Shown: piece by piece, positions 8,437 through 16,976 of the stretch
Layout: each line of letters opens with the position of its first letter
Position numbering within the stretch: position 1 is the first letter of the stretch
NCBI GenBank assembly: GCA_024275145.1
Contig: JAJRZR010000108.1
Coordinates: forward strand, 1 to 36,041
Origin: Deltaproteobacteria bacterium
Lineage (GTDB): Bacteria; Desulfobacterota; Dissulfuribacteria; Dissulfuribacterales; QOAL01
Direction: 5' to 3'
DNA: 36,041 nt
Made by a program: the position numbers and the translations under genes
Notes under the pieces: model-generated
Databases searched by the model: none
What the model saw: only the letters and a program-made list of their open reading frames with translations
Told to the model about the DNA's origin: nothing

Positions 8437-8983
8437 TTTTTTCCCCCATGATTCTAAGTAATTCTTCCCGTGCCGTGCCAAGTGAATAGGCACAAAGGGA
8501 AAAGCCTATCTTTATAGGATCAGGTGCCTGCCCTATGGGTTTCCCCACCATCTCACGGGCCAGATAGGGCACATCCGGACAACCTCCACCGGAGATATTT
8601 ACTATGACGAGGCTCTCCTTATCTACCGTGATTTTCATATTGGCAGCCCGTACCATGAGATAACGACCAAAATCCTTCACCCGAACGAGCTTTAATGGTT
8701 CCAGGTTATCGGAGGATATGCGTATTACCTCGAGCGGCGAAAGTCCTATGGTGTCGAGCAGCCTTCTGATTCCCAATTCCTCTACCAGAGGATATTCTAC
8801 CGACAGATCGCAGCCGGTCCGGTATTTCGGCGGGGGGCTTACAACCTTTATATCGTATCCCTCTTCCTTCAGGATCTGCTCGACCTGCATCACAGAGCCT
8901 GTATCAGGATAGATAAGAAGCCCCCTGGTTGCCGGTTTCCCATTGCCAGGCGTCTTTTTTTTGTTCTTTTTGAACCACTTCAT
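8408..8983 (-). CDS. DUF3343 (Se/S carrier-like) protein with a second conserved domain
   Basis: The 191-residue protein has a Lys-rich start. Residues about 20-66 then match the DUF3343 pattern: GLLIYPDTGSVMQVEQILKE followed by PPKYRTGCDLSVEY with a conserved Cys58. DUF3343 proteins are described as putative selenium/sulfur carriers related to the DsrE/TusA world. Residues about 95-180 form a second compact part with Cys135 in ISGGGCPDVPY and Cys164 in IGFSLCAYSLG, which I do not recognise. Three well-placed Cys residues are consistent with persulfide or perselenide handling. The gene overlaps the next one by 29 bases. A YedE-type permease in the same gene series supports a Se/S role; the biochemical activity is inference. 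Confidence 0.65.
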   Translation of the reverse strand: MKWFKKNKKKTPGNGKPATRGLLIYPDTGSVMQVEQILKEEGYDIKVVSPPPKYRTGCDLSVEYPLVEELGIRRLLDTIGLSPLEVIRISSDNLEPLKLVRVKDFGRYLMVRAANMKITVDKESLVIVNISGGGCPDVPYLAREMVGKPIGQAPDPIKIGFSLCAYSLGTAREELLRIMGEKNASSGRHDS

Positions 8984-9032
8984 AGATTACCTACCATGCC
9001 TTTTCCAATCCGGGGATATAGTGGCCATGGTC

Positions 9033-10649
9033 CTAGATGCCGCTTAAGAAGAAGCTCCACCTTTCTTCAAGGTCCCTTCCTGGACCTATGCCCACAGGGC
9101 CAGTATATACGGGATCTGAGGGCGGAGGAATAGAAAGATCCATTTCTAGCACAAAGGCCCTCAGGAGTTTCCTGGTGCCATCGCCATACGGCTGTAGCAA
9201 CCTGGCATCCGTTACCCCACGAGGCCTCTTCGCAAGGATTACGAAGATACCCACCTGCGGCTGCCTGTTGTGTTCCCTGTACCAGTTCGGGCCAGGCCTT
9301 GGAAAGGCGACGGCCACCACGTCACCACCTGCCCCATACATGCGCAAGGCCCCAAGAAAGGTCCTTGAACCGGCAAGCCTGCCTACTATCTCCCTTGTAA
9401 AGGCCTCGTCGATCCTCGTCTTTACCAGGGGTGCCTTTACAAAGATGAGTTCAACCGGTCCCTTACCGGCTGCGCCTCTAACGGCAGGAAACCTCTCCAT
9501 TACACGTGAGAGCATGTTCTGAAACCGGTGTATCAGCATCCTATGGAAACATTTCTCATAATTGCCTATCGGGTCATGACCCTGGAGATCAAGATCAAGG
9601 ATACAGGTGAAGCCTGTGACCACACGGCGTTTCTGTGGGTCGCCAAGGAATTCCTCTGGTGACAATCCAGGAGCCTGGGGATGTATACGGGCCACCAGCA
9701 GTTTAAGTCTTCTGGCATTGGCATGTGGCCTGCCTGTCCAGCCTCCCGGAAGCCCTACCAATATGGCCGCTTTGTCATATCCCGTGATTCCAAGTCTTGA
9801 GATCTGATCAGGCAGACTAGTTGAGGAAACCACTGCCCTTTTTATCTTGTTCATCACGCCGTGCTGGCTGATTCCCCCATAGGGACCCTTGAGTAATATG
9901 ATCCTTCCGTTGTTCAGGGTGATGAACGGACTTGCCTCCGCCGGCATCCTCACCGGCAGGTTCGTAAGTTCCAGGCTTACGAAAGGCACCTTCATGGTCC
10001 TTGTCTTTATGTATTGTATGCCATGCCCTGCAAGAATGGCCAATCCTGTCACTGCGATAACCTGAAGAGGGATGAGTATCCAACCAGGTAGATTCATGCT
10101 GGGTGTCATTGAGATGATTCGGGCGATTTTTTCATCTCCCGGGACGATGAAGCTGGTTTTTTCCCTATAGCTTTCGTATGCCTCTCCAAATAATTTTTCG
10201 CATCTTTTTTCCTCGGAAAGCGCCAGGCGGTAATAGAGATACAGCATGAGGAAGAAGGCTATGAAGGTGATGAATCGGCCCCAGGTGATTATTATACCCA
10301 TGCCGAACAAGGCCAGGGCTATGTACTGTGGATGGCGGACCCTGCTGTAGAGGCCGGTGGTTACGAGTCCGCTATGCCTGATCTTTGCCGTGTATATCTG
10401 GGCTGCGCCTGTGAAAAAGATAGCTAGTCCAGCCACCATCATGACAGGGCCCAGGGGAAACAAGGTCAGGACAGGAAATACGAAGTGGGTGAGCCATGCA
10501 GTATGGGGGTTCTGGTTCAGGTAATGGATATGCAGGATAGAGCCGTAGAGAAACCCTGCAAAGGGAAGGAGCATCCAGATTACCTCTATGAGGATCAGGA
10601 ATACCCATAGATTGAGCAGTAGTTTTAGTAGGCGTTTCAGTGCGTGCAT
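9033..10649 (-). CDS. Integral membrane ICMT/PEMT-like methyltransferase with unknown soluble C-terminus
   Basis: This is a 538-residue protein. The N-terminal 200 residues hold about five transmembrane helices and the isoprenylcysteine carboxyl methyltransferase-type motif GLVTTGLYSRVRHPQYIA, followed by ALSEEKRCEKLFGEAYESYR; these are the SAM-binding and membrane-embedded catalytic landmarks of this family. One more helix lies near residue 190-215. The remaining about 320 residues are soluble and probably extracytoplasmic; I see no known domain in them. They include GGISQHGVMNKIKRAVVSS and a Pro-rich tail. The fusion of a small-molecule or lipid methyltransferase-like membrane domain to a large unknown domain is unusual. 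Gap to the 958-residue beta-helix gene upstream is 18 bases. Confidence 0.65.
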   Translation of the reverse strand: MHALKRLLKLLLNLWVFLILIEVIWMLLPFAGFLYGSILHIHYLNQNPHTAWLTHFVFPVLTLFPLGPVMMVAGLAIFFTGAAQIYTAKIRHSGLVTTGLYSRVRHPQYIALALFGMGIIITWGRFITFIAFFLMLYLYYRLALSEEKRCEKLFGEAYESYREKTSFIVPGDEKIARIISMTPSMNLPGWILIPLQVIAVTGLAILAGHGIQYIKTRTMKVPFVSLELTNLPVRMPAEASPFITLNNGRIILLKGPYGGISQHGVMNKIKRAVVSSTSLPDQISRLGITGYDKAAILVGLPGGWTGRPHANARRLKLLVARIHPQAPGLSPEEFLGDPQKRRVVTGFTCILDLDLQGHDPIGNYEKCFHRMLIHRFQNMLSRVMERFPAVRGAAGKGPVELIFVKAPLVKTRIDEAFTREIVGRLAGSRTFLGALRMYGAGGDVVAVAFPRPGPNWYREHNRQPQVGIFVILAKRPRGVTDARLLQPYGDGTRKLLRAFVLEMDLSIPPPSDPVYTGPVGIGPGRDLEERWSFFLSGI

Positions 10650-10667
10650 GTGTGCATATCGAATGCC

Positions 10668-13544
10668 TTAATCATAGGCCGGTGTAGGATAATGATAACC
10701 CATGTCCACCTTGCCAGTGTCGGGTTTGCCATCCACCCTGGTGGATGTCCATGAGAGGCCTGCCTCTTCTGCACTCACCGTGCCTGCATTCAGGCAAGGG
10801 CTGTCTAAGGGTTGACCTGTAGCCCTGTGGGCAAGATAATAGGCATTTCTTCCATCTCTACCCCTTAAGGAGACGAAACCAGGGTCCTTTGAAATATCGC
10901 CCTCTCCGAGGGGAAATCCTGTGGAGTCCTTCTGGTTTCCCCAGTAGTCATTGTGGCGGGAAAGGACAGTGGCACCCTTTGCATGCAATATTTCAGGGCC
11001 GGTATAGTTTACGACCCCTGTGGTTTCGTTGCGGGTTATGATGTTGTTTTCAAGTATCACTTCAAAGCTGCCTGGCGAAGGATAACCCAGTACCACACCA
11101 CCAGCCATCTCCTTCTTCTTGAAAACCTGGTTGTTGGAATCGATCGTGTTGCTCGTGATGACTATCTTACTGAGGTTGAGTGATGAGACCGAGATTCCGC
11201 TTTGTAGATTTGAGAATATCAGGTTGTTGTGGATCCTGATAGTCTGGCCGGAATACCTTCTTATGGTCGATACAGGGCTTATCACGATCCCTATGACGTT
11301 CTTATGGATCGTGTTGTCGGTGATATACGGGGCCGATACCTCCCTGCAACCTATGCCTACAAAATTGTCATGGATATCATTGGCCTTGATCCTTGGGGCT
11401 GCAAGTCCCATGCAACCTATGCCCGCTATCTTATTGTTATATATTCTGTTGTGGTAAATTAAGGGAGTGCCGTTCCTGCCGTTACCAATGCCCACCAGGT
11501 TGTCGTGGATGATATTGTCATGGACCTTGGTATCGCTGGTCAATACACCCCTTCCGTGGATACCTATCCCCACATGCCCATTACCCATGACCTGGTTGTC
11601 GAATACCTCGGGACTAGAATCCCAGATATTTATCCCGTGTCCCATATGCCCTTTTCCACCACCTGTAATGATGAATCCGTGGATCTTGCCTGCCCGGTTG
11701 CCCAGATAGGCAATCATCACTGCATTCACATCACCTTCCTTCCCACCGCCGTCTATCACGGGCCAGCATATACCGGTCAGGTCGATATTTTTATCTATAA
11801 CCACGTTTTCATGGTAGACACCCTTTTGTACCACTATTTCATCACCTGGCTCGGCCGAGTCTATGGCGGTTTGAATGGTTGGATACTGTTCTGGCACGCG
11901 TCTCTTTCCGTCAGGGGCCTTATTGGCCGTACATATATATATGGTGTCGGGAGCGCTTTTCGTTTTGCCATCACTTACTACGAGCTCTACGGCGAAACAG
12001 CCAGGTGCGTCCACAGTCAGGGTAGGGCTGACGGTGTCCGGCGAGGCCAGAGTGGCCTGGCTGCCCTGTGGCCTAAATGTGATCTCCCAGTGATAGGATA
12101 GGGAGGTTCCAGCGGGTGCAGTGCTGGAGCCGCCGAACAGGGTAATGGTATCCCCTACATAGGCATCTGAGATGACCTTGCCGGCATGGGCTACGGGACG
12201 ACGGGATGTGCCCACTGGGCCGGTTGAGGCTTTTTCACCTACCTGTGATGTCATTGGGCTGGTGATGTTTCTTTGCTGGGCATGTGCCTTTTCGATACGG
12301 CCAATACCCGGGCTTTCCTTGCTAGGTCCTTCTACGATATGGTCTAATAATGATCTTGTTATGGCCCATGGGCCGCCAAAGGCCCCGATATCGTTTCGGT
12401 TGGATCCATGCGATGGTGGGAAATGGGTATCGAAGAATGCCCTGCCAGGATTTCCATGATCTATGGCTGGTGAATCCGGGGACAGGTGGTAGTCATGCCG
12501 GGCAGGGTCCGTGAACAGAGGGTCCATGATCATGTTGTGATGGGTAGGATAGCTCTTTTCATCCTCGTATCCGCCAAACTGGCGCCTTACACACCACAGG
12601 TAGGCGGGGTCGCAATTACCTGTCATGCTGTTTGCAAAAAGGAGGTTGTAGGAGTACCCCTTGCCGGCTCCCCTTATGCCTGATTCCATGTTTTCGGCAA
12701 TGATGTTGTTCATTATGACAGGCATGGATTCCGGCACCTCTATGATGATCCCGGAACGGGTGTTTCCTACTATTGTATTGTTTATCACCCTAGTGGCGGG
12801 CAGGACACATTTGACCCCGGCATCCTTGTTTTCATAGATGATATTGTTGAAGGCATCGCCCCTGGCGTATTCTGCCTCGATACCTTCCATGCCGTTTCGG
12901 CATATGACATTTTGTCTTATATCAAACAGGGAAGGGGCCCCCTTGTTGGTGCCCATGCCCGCCATCTTGTTGTTACATATGCGGCTTGCCCTTATCTTGG
13001 CCCTGCATCCATTTACAAGGAGGATGCCCTGGCCGTCGTTTTCCTGTATCTTATCATTAAATACAGTAAGGCTACCGCCGTTACAATAGATGCCTGCCCC
13101 TTCATTTTCCTTGACAACGCAGTTGGTAACCTTGAATCCGTCTTCTTCACAGGCAATTCCGGCGCCCCCCGGCGCCTCCTTCTCATCGCCTTTCCTGCCG
13201 CCGGTTACAATGAAGCCATCGATTACAGCCCCCCTTGAACCGGTTACCACGTTACCACCTTTCCTCCCGCTGTCGATAACGGTCTTGAACCGGGCAATGT
13301 CTCTCTTGGTAAAATCCTTGTTCCATCCACCTTCCAGGATGATTCCTGGCCGCATGATCACGGGTCCTCTGTATGACCCACCGGCCACCTTGATAATGTC
13401 TCCGGGTTTTGCCCACGCAAGGGCCTTTGCAAGGGCACCGGCCCCATCGTTACGGGATACCCTGAAGGTCTTGGCCAAGACGGGTTGGACGTATTGGAAG
13501 GTAAGGCAGATAAGGAGAAAAATCGCAGCTAGGGGTGTTCTCAT
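10668..13544 (-). CDS. Giant exported protein: two beta-helices separated by a PKD-like domain
   Basis: The 958-residue protein has a Sec signal (LAAIFLLICLTF, cleavage near VLA). Residues about 25-400 form a first right-handed beta-helix ending in an SPAIDHGNPG ... NDIGAFGGP block, the choice-of-anchor-Q type terminus. Residues about 450-545 look like a PKD/Ig-like domain (PVAHAGKVISDAYVGDTITL, then SYHWEI and VELVVSDG). Residues about 555-930 form a second helix of PbH1 coils, many with the repeated VGIG/IAGIG signature (for example DNLVGIGNGRNG). Extracellular or periplasmic location is clear; ligand is not. It is the largest of five beta-helix proteins in the window and lies 8 bases after another one. 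Confidence 0.78.
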   Translation of the reverse strand: MRTPLAAIFLLICLTFQYVQPVLAKTFRVSRNDGAGALAKALAWAKPGDIIKVAGGSYRGPVIMRPGIILEGGWNKDFTKRDIARFKTVIDSGRKGGNVVTGSRGAVIDGFIVTGGRKGDEKEAPGGAGIACEEDGFKVTNCVVKENEGAGIYCNGGSLTVFNDKIQENDGQGILLVNGCRAKIRASRICNNKMAGMGTNKGAPSLFDIRQNVICRNGMEGIEAEYARGDAFNNIIYENKDAGVKCVLPATRVINNTIVGNTRSGIIIEVPESMPVIMNNIIAENMESGIRGAGKGYSYNLLFANSMTGNCDPAYLWCVRRQFGGYEDEKSYPTHHNMIMDPLFTDPARHDYHLSPDSPAIDHGNPGRAFFDTHFPPSHGSNRNDIGAFGGPWAITRSLLDHIVEGPSKESPGIGRIEKAHAQQRNITSPMTSQVGEKASTGPVGTSRRPVAHAGKVISDAYVGDTITLFGGSSTAPAGTSLSYHWEITFRPQGSQATLASPDTVSPTLTVDAPGCFAVELVVSDGKTKSAPDTIYICTANKAPDGKRRVPEQYPTIQTAIDSAEPGDEIVVQKGVYHENVVIDKNIDLTGICWPVIDGGGKEGDVNAVMIAYLGNRAGKIHGFIITGGGKGHMGHGINIWDSSPEVFDNQVMGNGHVGIGIHGRGVLTSDTKVHDNIIHDNLVGIGNGRNGTPLIYHNRIYNNKIAGIGCMGLAAPRIKANDIHDNFVGIGCREVSAPYITDNTIHKNVIGIVISPVSTIRRYSGQTIRIHNNLIFSNLQSGISVSSLNLSKIVITSNTIDSNNQVFKKKEMAGGVVLGYPSPGSFEVILENNIITRNETTGVVNYTGPEILHAKGATVLSRHNDYWGNQKDSTGFPLGEGDISKDPGFVSLRGRDGRNAYYLAHRATGQPLDSPCLNAGTVSAEEAGLSWTSTRVDGKPDTGKVDMGYHYPTPAYD

Positions 13545-13552
13545 AAGTTTCT

Positions 13553-14605
13553 TCAGTCCATGGCCAGCGGGCCGCCGTAGGCACCCATGTCATTTCTGGA
13601 GCCGTCTGGGTCCTTGTATATGGGATTGGGATTCCCTTTGTTCACGCAAGGAGAGTCATCCCGCAGGCGAAAGTTACCTGATTGGACGGCCACGAACAGG
13701 GGGGCGGCAGAGATGTTTCCGTTCGTTCCCCTGAAGTCGGCGTCTTTGATATCTGAATATTCGGGTCGGGATATGGCCTTGGTCCCCATGTAATAGAGGT
13801 CGTCCATGTTGGCCCACAGGATCAGGTTGATGAGCCTTGAGGCACCCTTTGCAAGGAATATTCCGCCACCATAGTTGGCCGAATTACCCACAATAGTACA
13901 GTTGATCAGGTTACAGTAGGATTCCTTGAGGTGTATGGCACCACCTGCAAGTGCATGGTTTTTCCAGAATATGGAGTTGGTGATTATGGAGCTATCAACT
14001 GATGCAAATACGGCGCCTCCAGCATTGTTTGCCCGGTTTTCCGTAAAGGTGTTTCGTGTGATGGTACAGGCAGACTTGAACAGGAACATGCCACCCCCGG
14101 CCCCTATGGCATGGTTTCCCTCTATCATGTTCTGGATGATCCTTGCATGTGAATCTTGGTCACAATAGATCCCGGCGCCGAATACAGCGGTATTGCCAAG
14201 GATCCAATTGCCCTTGATCACTGGGCGGGCCTCAACGGCCACGTATATGCCCCCGCCCCTCAGGGGCAGGTCTTCTGCCCTGGGGGCAGTATATGATCTT
14301 ATGGTGAAACCATCTATTCTGGGTGATGCCTTTTTCTCTACCAGTATGACAGGGACGGTGCCATTCCCCATCAATACCGTACAGCCAGGGCCCTTTTCCG
14401 ATCGTATGGTTATGTCCGCAGCGAGGCGCAAAGTTTTGTGCAGCCTGTAGGTGCCCGGTAATACTATTATCTTGTCCCCGTTTTTTGCCTTGGACACGGT
14501 CGACTCCAGTGAAGAGGCATCCCCGTTTATCCTTGTAGTCTTTGCTGCGGACGTATACGGATACGCAAGGAGCAGAATCAGTAAAAGGCGCCAGGTTCCC
14601 CTCAT
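13553..14605 (-). CDS. Exported right-handed beta-helix protein
   Basis: The protein has about 350 residues from the ATG at 14605, which forms an ATGA overlap with the stop of the preceding gene and opens a good signal peptide (MRGTWRLLLILLLAYPYTSA); an upstream in-frame ATG at 14629 would precede the signal with charged residues and is less likely. The body is a ladder of PbH1 coils with strong G-G-G-I/M-F/Y repeats (GAGGGMFLFKSA, NAGGAVFASVDS, NYGGGIFLAKGA), and the C-terminus carries SPCVNKGNP and NDMGAYGGPLA, the choice-of-anchor-Q-like end. Similar overall plan to the first half of the 958-residue neighbour, suggesting duplication. Function unknown. Confidence 0.75.
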   Translation of the reverse strand: MRGTWRLLLILLLAYPYTSAAKTTRINGDASSLESTVSKAKNGDKIIVLPGTYRLHKTLRLAADITIRSEKGPGCTVLMGNGTVPVILVEKKASPRIDGFTIRSYTAPRAEDLPLRGGGIYVAVEARPVIKGNWILGNTAVFGAGIYCDQDSHARIIQNMIEGNHAIGAGGGMFLFKSACTITRNTFTENRANNAGGAVFASVDSSIITNSIFWKNHALAGGAIHLKESYCNLINCTIVGNSANYGGGIFLAKGASRLINLILWANMDDLYYMGTKAISRPEYSDIKDADFRGTNGNISAAPLFVAVQSGNFRLRDDSPCVNKGNPNPIYKDPDGSRNDMGAYGGPLAMD

Positions 14606-15777
14606 CTTCTGCCTCTGTTTTTGCCCCATCCGGCAAAGTGGATGCCCGCTGTCACGTTTTGGTATATACGGTTTTTCCTTACCTTGACATCCGTGGCATC
14701 GACCAATCTCAGGCCTGCGTCGAGATTTCTGTATATCTCGTTTGATTCTACAAGCACCCTGTTCGGTTCGAACAGCGCCAGTCCAGAGGCCATGTTATCA
14801 TAGACCTTGTTTGAGATCAGTTCCATTACGTGTATATTGATGGCCATTATCCCGGCATCCAGATTTCCATATATGGTATTGCCCTGGATTATCGCATCGA
14901 GCCTGCCCTTTCTGTCCGGCAACGCCTTGAGGCGGATACCTGCACGCCTGTTTTCGAAAAGTCTGTTGTTTCGTATGACCAGAGGGTTCTCGTTTACGTC
15001 GAGATTGATCCCCCCTATTCCTGAACCATTACGGTAACAGGTGTTTTCCTCGATTACAGGCCTGGCGTATTCCCTTATGCCGATTCCAGGGGGAACCTTG
15101 CCCCTGTTCGTCCTGCTGGTGAAATGGTTGTCGAATATCTCGTTTCCCCGTATTATTCCCTCGGAGTTTGGTCCGTTTGATATGCCCGGCCCCAGGTTGT
15201 CGAATATGACGTTGTCCTTGATCAGGGGTCTGGCCGTAGTTTCAAGGGGAGGCCCCATGCCCCTGCCAAGGCCTGTAGAGAGTATTCCTCCCCAAGATCG
15301 GTTGCCATGGATGATATTGTTGACAAAGACCGGTGAACAACCCCTTATCTCTACCATGAACATCTTGGTCCCTGTATGGTAACGGGGCAGGTTTCTTAGT
15401 GTAAAGCCATCCACCTTCATAGGGGCAGTGGTATCCTTGGGAAAGCTCAGCAGATAGCCTGGTTCCTTGAGCCCGGTGCCATCGATTATGGTATCGAGCG
15501 ACCTTCGAAGCACCCTCTTTCTACCCGGCCCTCTTATTCGTTCATTTCCCTTCCTCCCGGCGAAACTTACAAGGCATATCCCCTTTTTCATCTTTATGCG
15601 TTCGTGATATACACCGGGCTTGACTACCACCGTATCCCCATTTTTTGCAGCAGTAATGGCCTGGCCAATGCTCTTGAAGTCATCGGGTACGGTGATCGTC
15701 CTGGATAAGGCTGCAGAGGCTATGCCCAGCAGAATGATAAGGGCCATTGCCACGGATCTGACGGTAGGACGCATCAT
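14602..15777 (-). CDS. Exported right-handed beta-helix protein (NosD-like)
   Basis: This is a 391-residue protein with a signal peptide (VAMALIILLGIASAALS) followed directly by a NosD-type entry strand TITVPDDFKSIGQAITAAKN and GDTVVVKPGVYHERI, the usual start of NosD/pectate-lyase-like helices. PbH1 coils then continue to the C-terminus with the pattern NxIYxNLDAGI. It lacks the anchor-Q-like end seen in its neighbours. The start ATG lies one base after the MFS gene stop with GGAGG in the end of that gene, and its own stop overlaps the next beta-helix gene. This packing indicates co-translation with both sides. Confidence 0.75.
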   Translation of the reverse strand: MMRPTVRSVAMALIILLGIASAALSRTITVPDDFKSIGQAITAAKNGDTVVVKPGVYHERIKMKKGICLVSFAGRKGNERIRGPGRKRVLRRSLDTIIDGTGLKEPGYLLSFPKDTTAPMKVDGFTLRNLPRYHTGTKMFMVEIRGCSPVFVNNIIHGNRSWGGILSTGLGRGMGPPLETTARPLIKDNVIFDNLGPGISNGPNSEGIIRGNEIFDNHFTSRTNRGKVPPGIGIREYARPVIEENTCYRNGSGIGGINLDVNENPLVIRNNRLFENRRAGIRLKALPDRKGRLDAIIQGNTIYGNLDAGIMAINIHVMELISNKVYDNMASGLALFEPNRVLVESNEIYRNLDAGLRLVDATDVKVRKNRIYQNVTAGIHFAGWGKNRGRR

Positions 15778-15778
15778 T

Positions 15779-16966
15779 TCAGGCCTCCTGTTTGCGGATG
15801 TACCAAAGCATATAGATTACCACCAGCAGGGATACGGTCGATATCGTACCAAGGACCGCAAACACGCCGGCTACCCCTATAAGATCGGTCACATAGCCGC
15901 CTACGGATGCGGCTATTGCCCCCACTCCCATTATGAGCAGGAAGTTTATGCCAAAGCTGAGCCCGTGGGCGGATCGGGCCGCATACTTGGCGATCAGGGT
16001 ATTTTGCACTGGTTGCCAGGCAAAGAAAAACATGGCAAACGCAAGGCTTGCGGCAAAGAGCAGCCAATTCTTCAGGAGCCAGATGGAGAAAAACAGGGGG
16101 GTAGAGGCCAAGAATACCAAGAGGTAGGCGTGCTCAGGCCTCTTGAGTTTGTCACACAGGATACCGCCCAGCAGTTGGCCAACGGTGCCTGCCAAGGTAA
16201 CGAAAGCCACCAGGGTACCTGCCCTTGCCACGTTATCCAGGGCAAAGTGGATATTTTGTACAAAGTGTTTGGGAAAGAACATCATGGAGCCACGGTAGCA
16301 GAGGCCATATAGCATGGAGTTGAAATAGATGAGAAGCAGCACGAACGGCATGCCGAAAAGTCCCTTTCCCCTTGCCGGTGTCTTGGTTTTCGAAGCCTTG
16401 GGGACATGACGTTCGATGCGCGTCCAGACGATGAGCAGGAACAGGACGAAACCAAGCACGGCAAATACGATGAATGCCCCTCTCCATCCCCACCTGGCTG
16501 CAGCTGCCCCGGAAAGCACGGGTCCAAGGGCAAGACCTACGTTACCGCCGACCCCATGTATCCCCATGGCTCGTCCCCTGACCCTTACGTTCCTCGAGAT
16601 GAAGGAAAGGCCTGATGGATGATAGATAGATGCGGCCAGGCCGAGAAGTGCCATGGAAGCAACGAAGGGCAGCAGGGAAGGGGACAGACCGGCTGCCAGG
16701 CTGGCAAGGGCCATGAAAAAGGCACACACTGCAAGCATACGCTGGGAGCCCAGCCTGTCTGCCAGCATTCCGGCAGGTATGGCCCCTGCACCAAACAGGC
16801 CGTAGCACAGGGTTCCTACCAGCCCCAGCCTGAAATAGCTGTTGGTGCTTAGGCCAGGATCCCTTGCCAAGAGGACCAGCACTGTGGGAAAGATCATCAT
16901 GTAGGCATGGGTGAGCATATGTGTGGCAGTGGCTATGAATACTACTCTGTTTTCCCGTCTGTCCAT
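15779..16966 (-). CDS. Major facilitator superfamily transporter, 12 TM
   Basis: The 395-residue inner-membrane protein has twelve predicted helices and the MFS loop motif between TM2 and TM3 (GMLADRLGSQRML). TM4-5 carries YHPSGLSFISRNVRVRGRAMG and GVGGNVGLALGP, a pattern shared with fosmidomycin-resistance-type and related exporters. A Lys/Thr-rich cytoplasmic loop separates the two six-helix halves. The gene begins 10 bases after the YedE stop and ends one base before a beta-helix start. Direction and substrate cannot be told from sequence; position beside YedE and exported proteins suggests traffic of the same compound or a product. Confidence 0.75.
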   Translation of the reverse strand: MDRRENRVVFIATATHMLTHAYMMIFPTVLVLLARDPGLSTNSYFRLGLVGTLCYGLFGAGAIPAGMLADRLGSQRMLAVCAFFMALASLAAGLSPSLLPFVASMALLGLAASIYHPSGLSFISRNVRVRGRAMGIHGVGGNVGLALGPVLSGAAAARWGWRGAFIVFAVLGFVLFLLIVWTRIERHVPKASKTKTPARGKGLFGMPFVLLLIYFNSMLYGLCYRGSMMFFPKHFVQNIHFALDNVARAGTLVAFVTLAGTVGQLLGGILCDKLKRPEHAYLLVFLASTPLFFSIWLLKNWLLFAASLAFAMFFFAWQPVQNTLIAKYAARSAHGLSFGINFLLIMGVGAIAASVGGYVTDLIGVAGVFAVLGTISTVSLLVVIYMLWYIRKQEA

Positions 16967-16976
16967 GATGGATTCC

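Noticed and set aside
10668-15777. Many short imperfect repeats over 5 kb
   Set aside because: They follow the coil period of beta-helix proteins at protein level and are not identical at DNA level, so neither a CRISPR array nor a mobile repeat.
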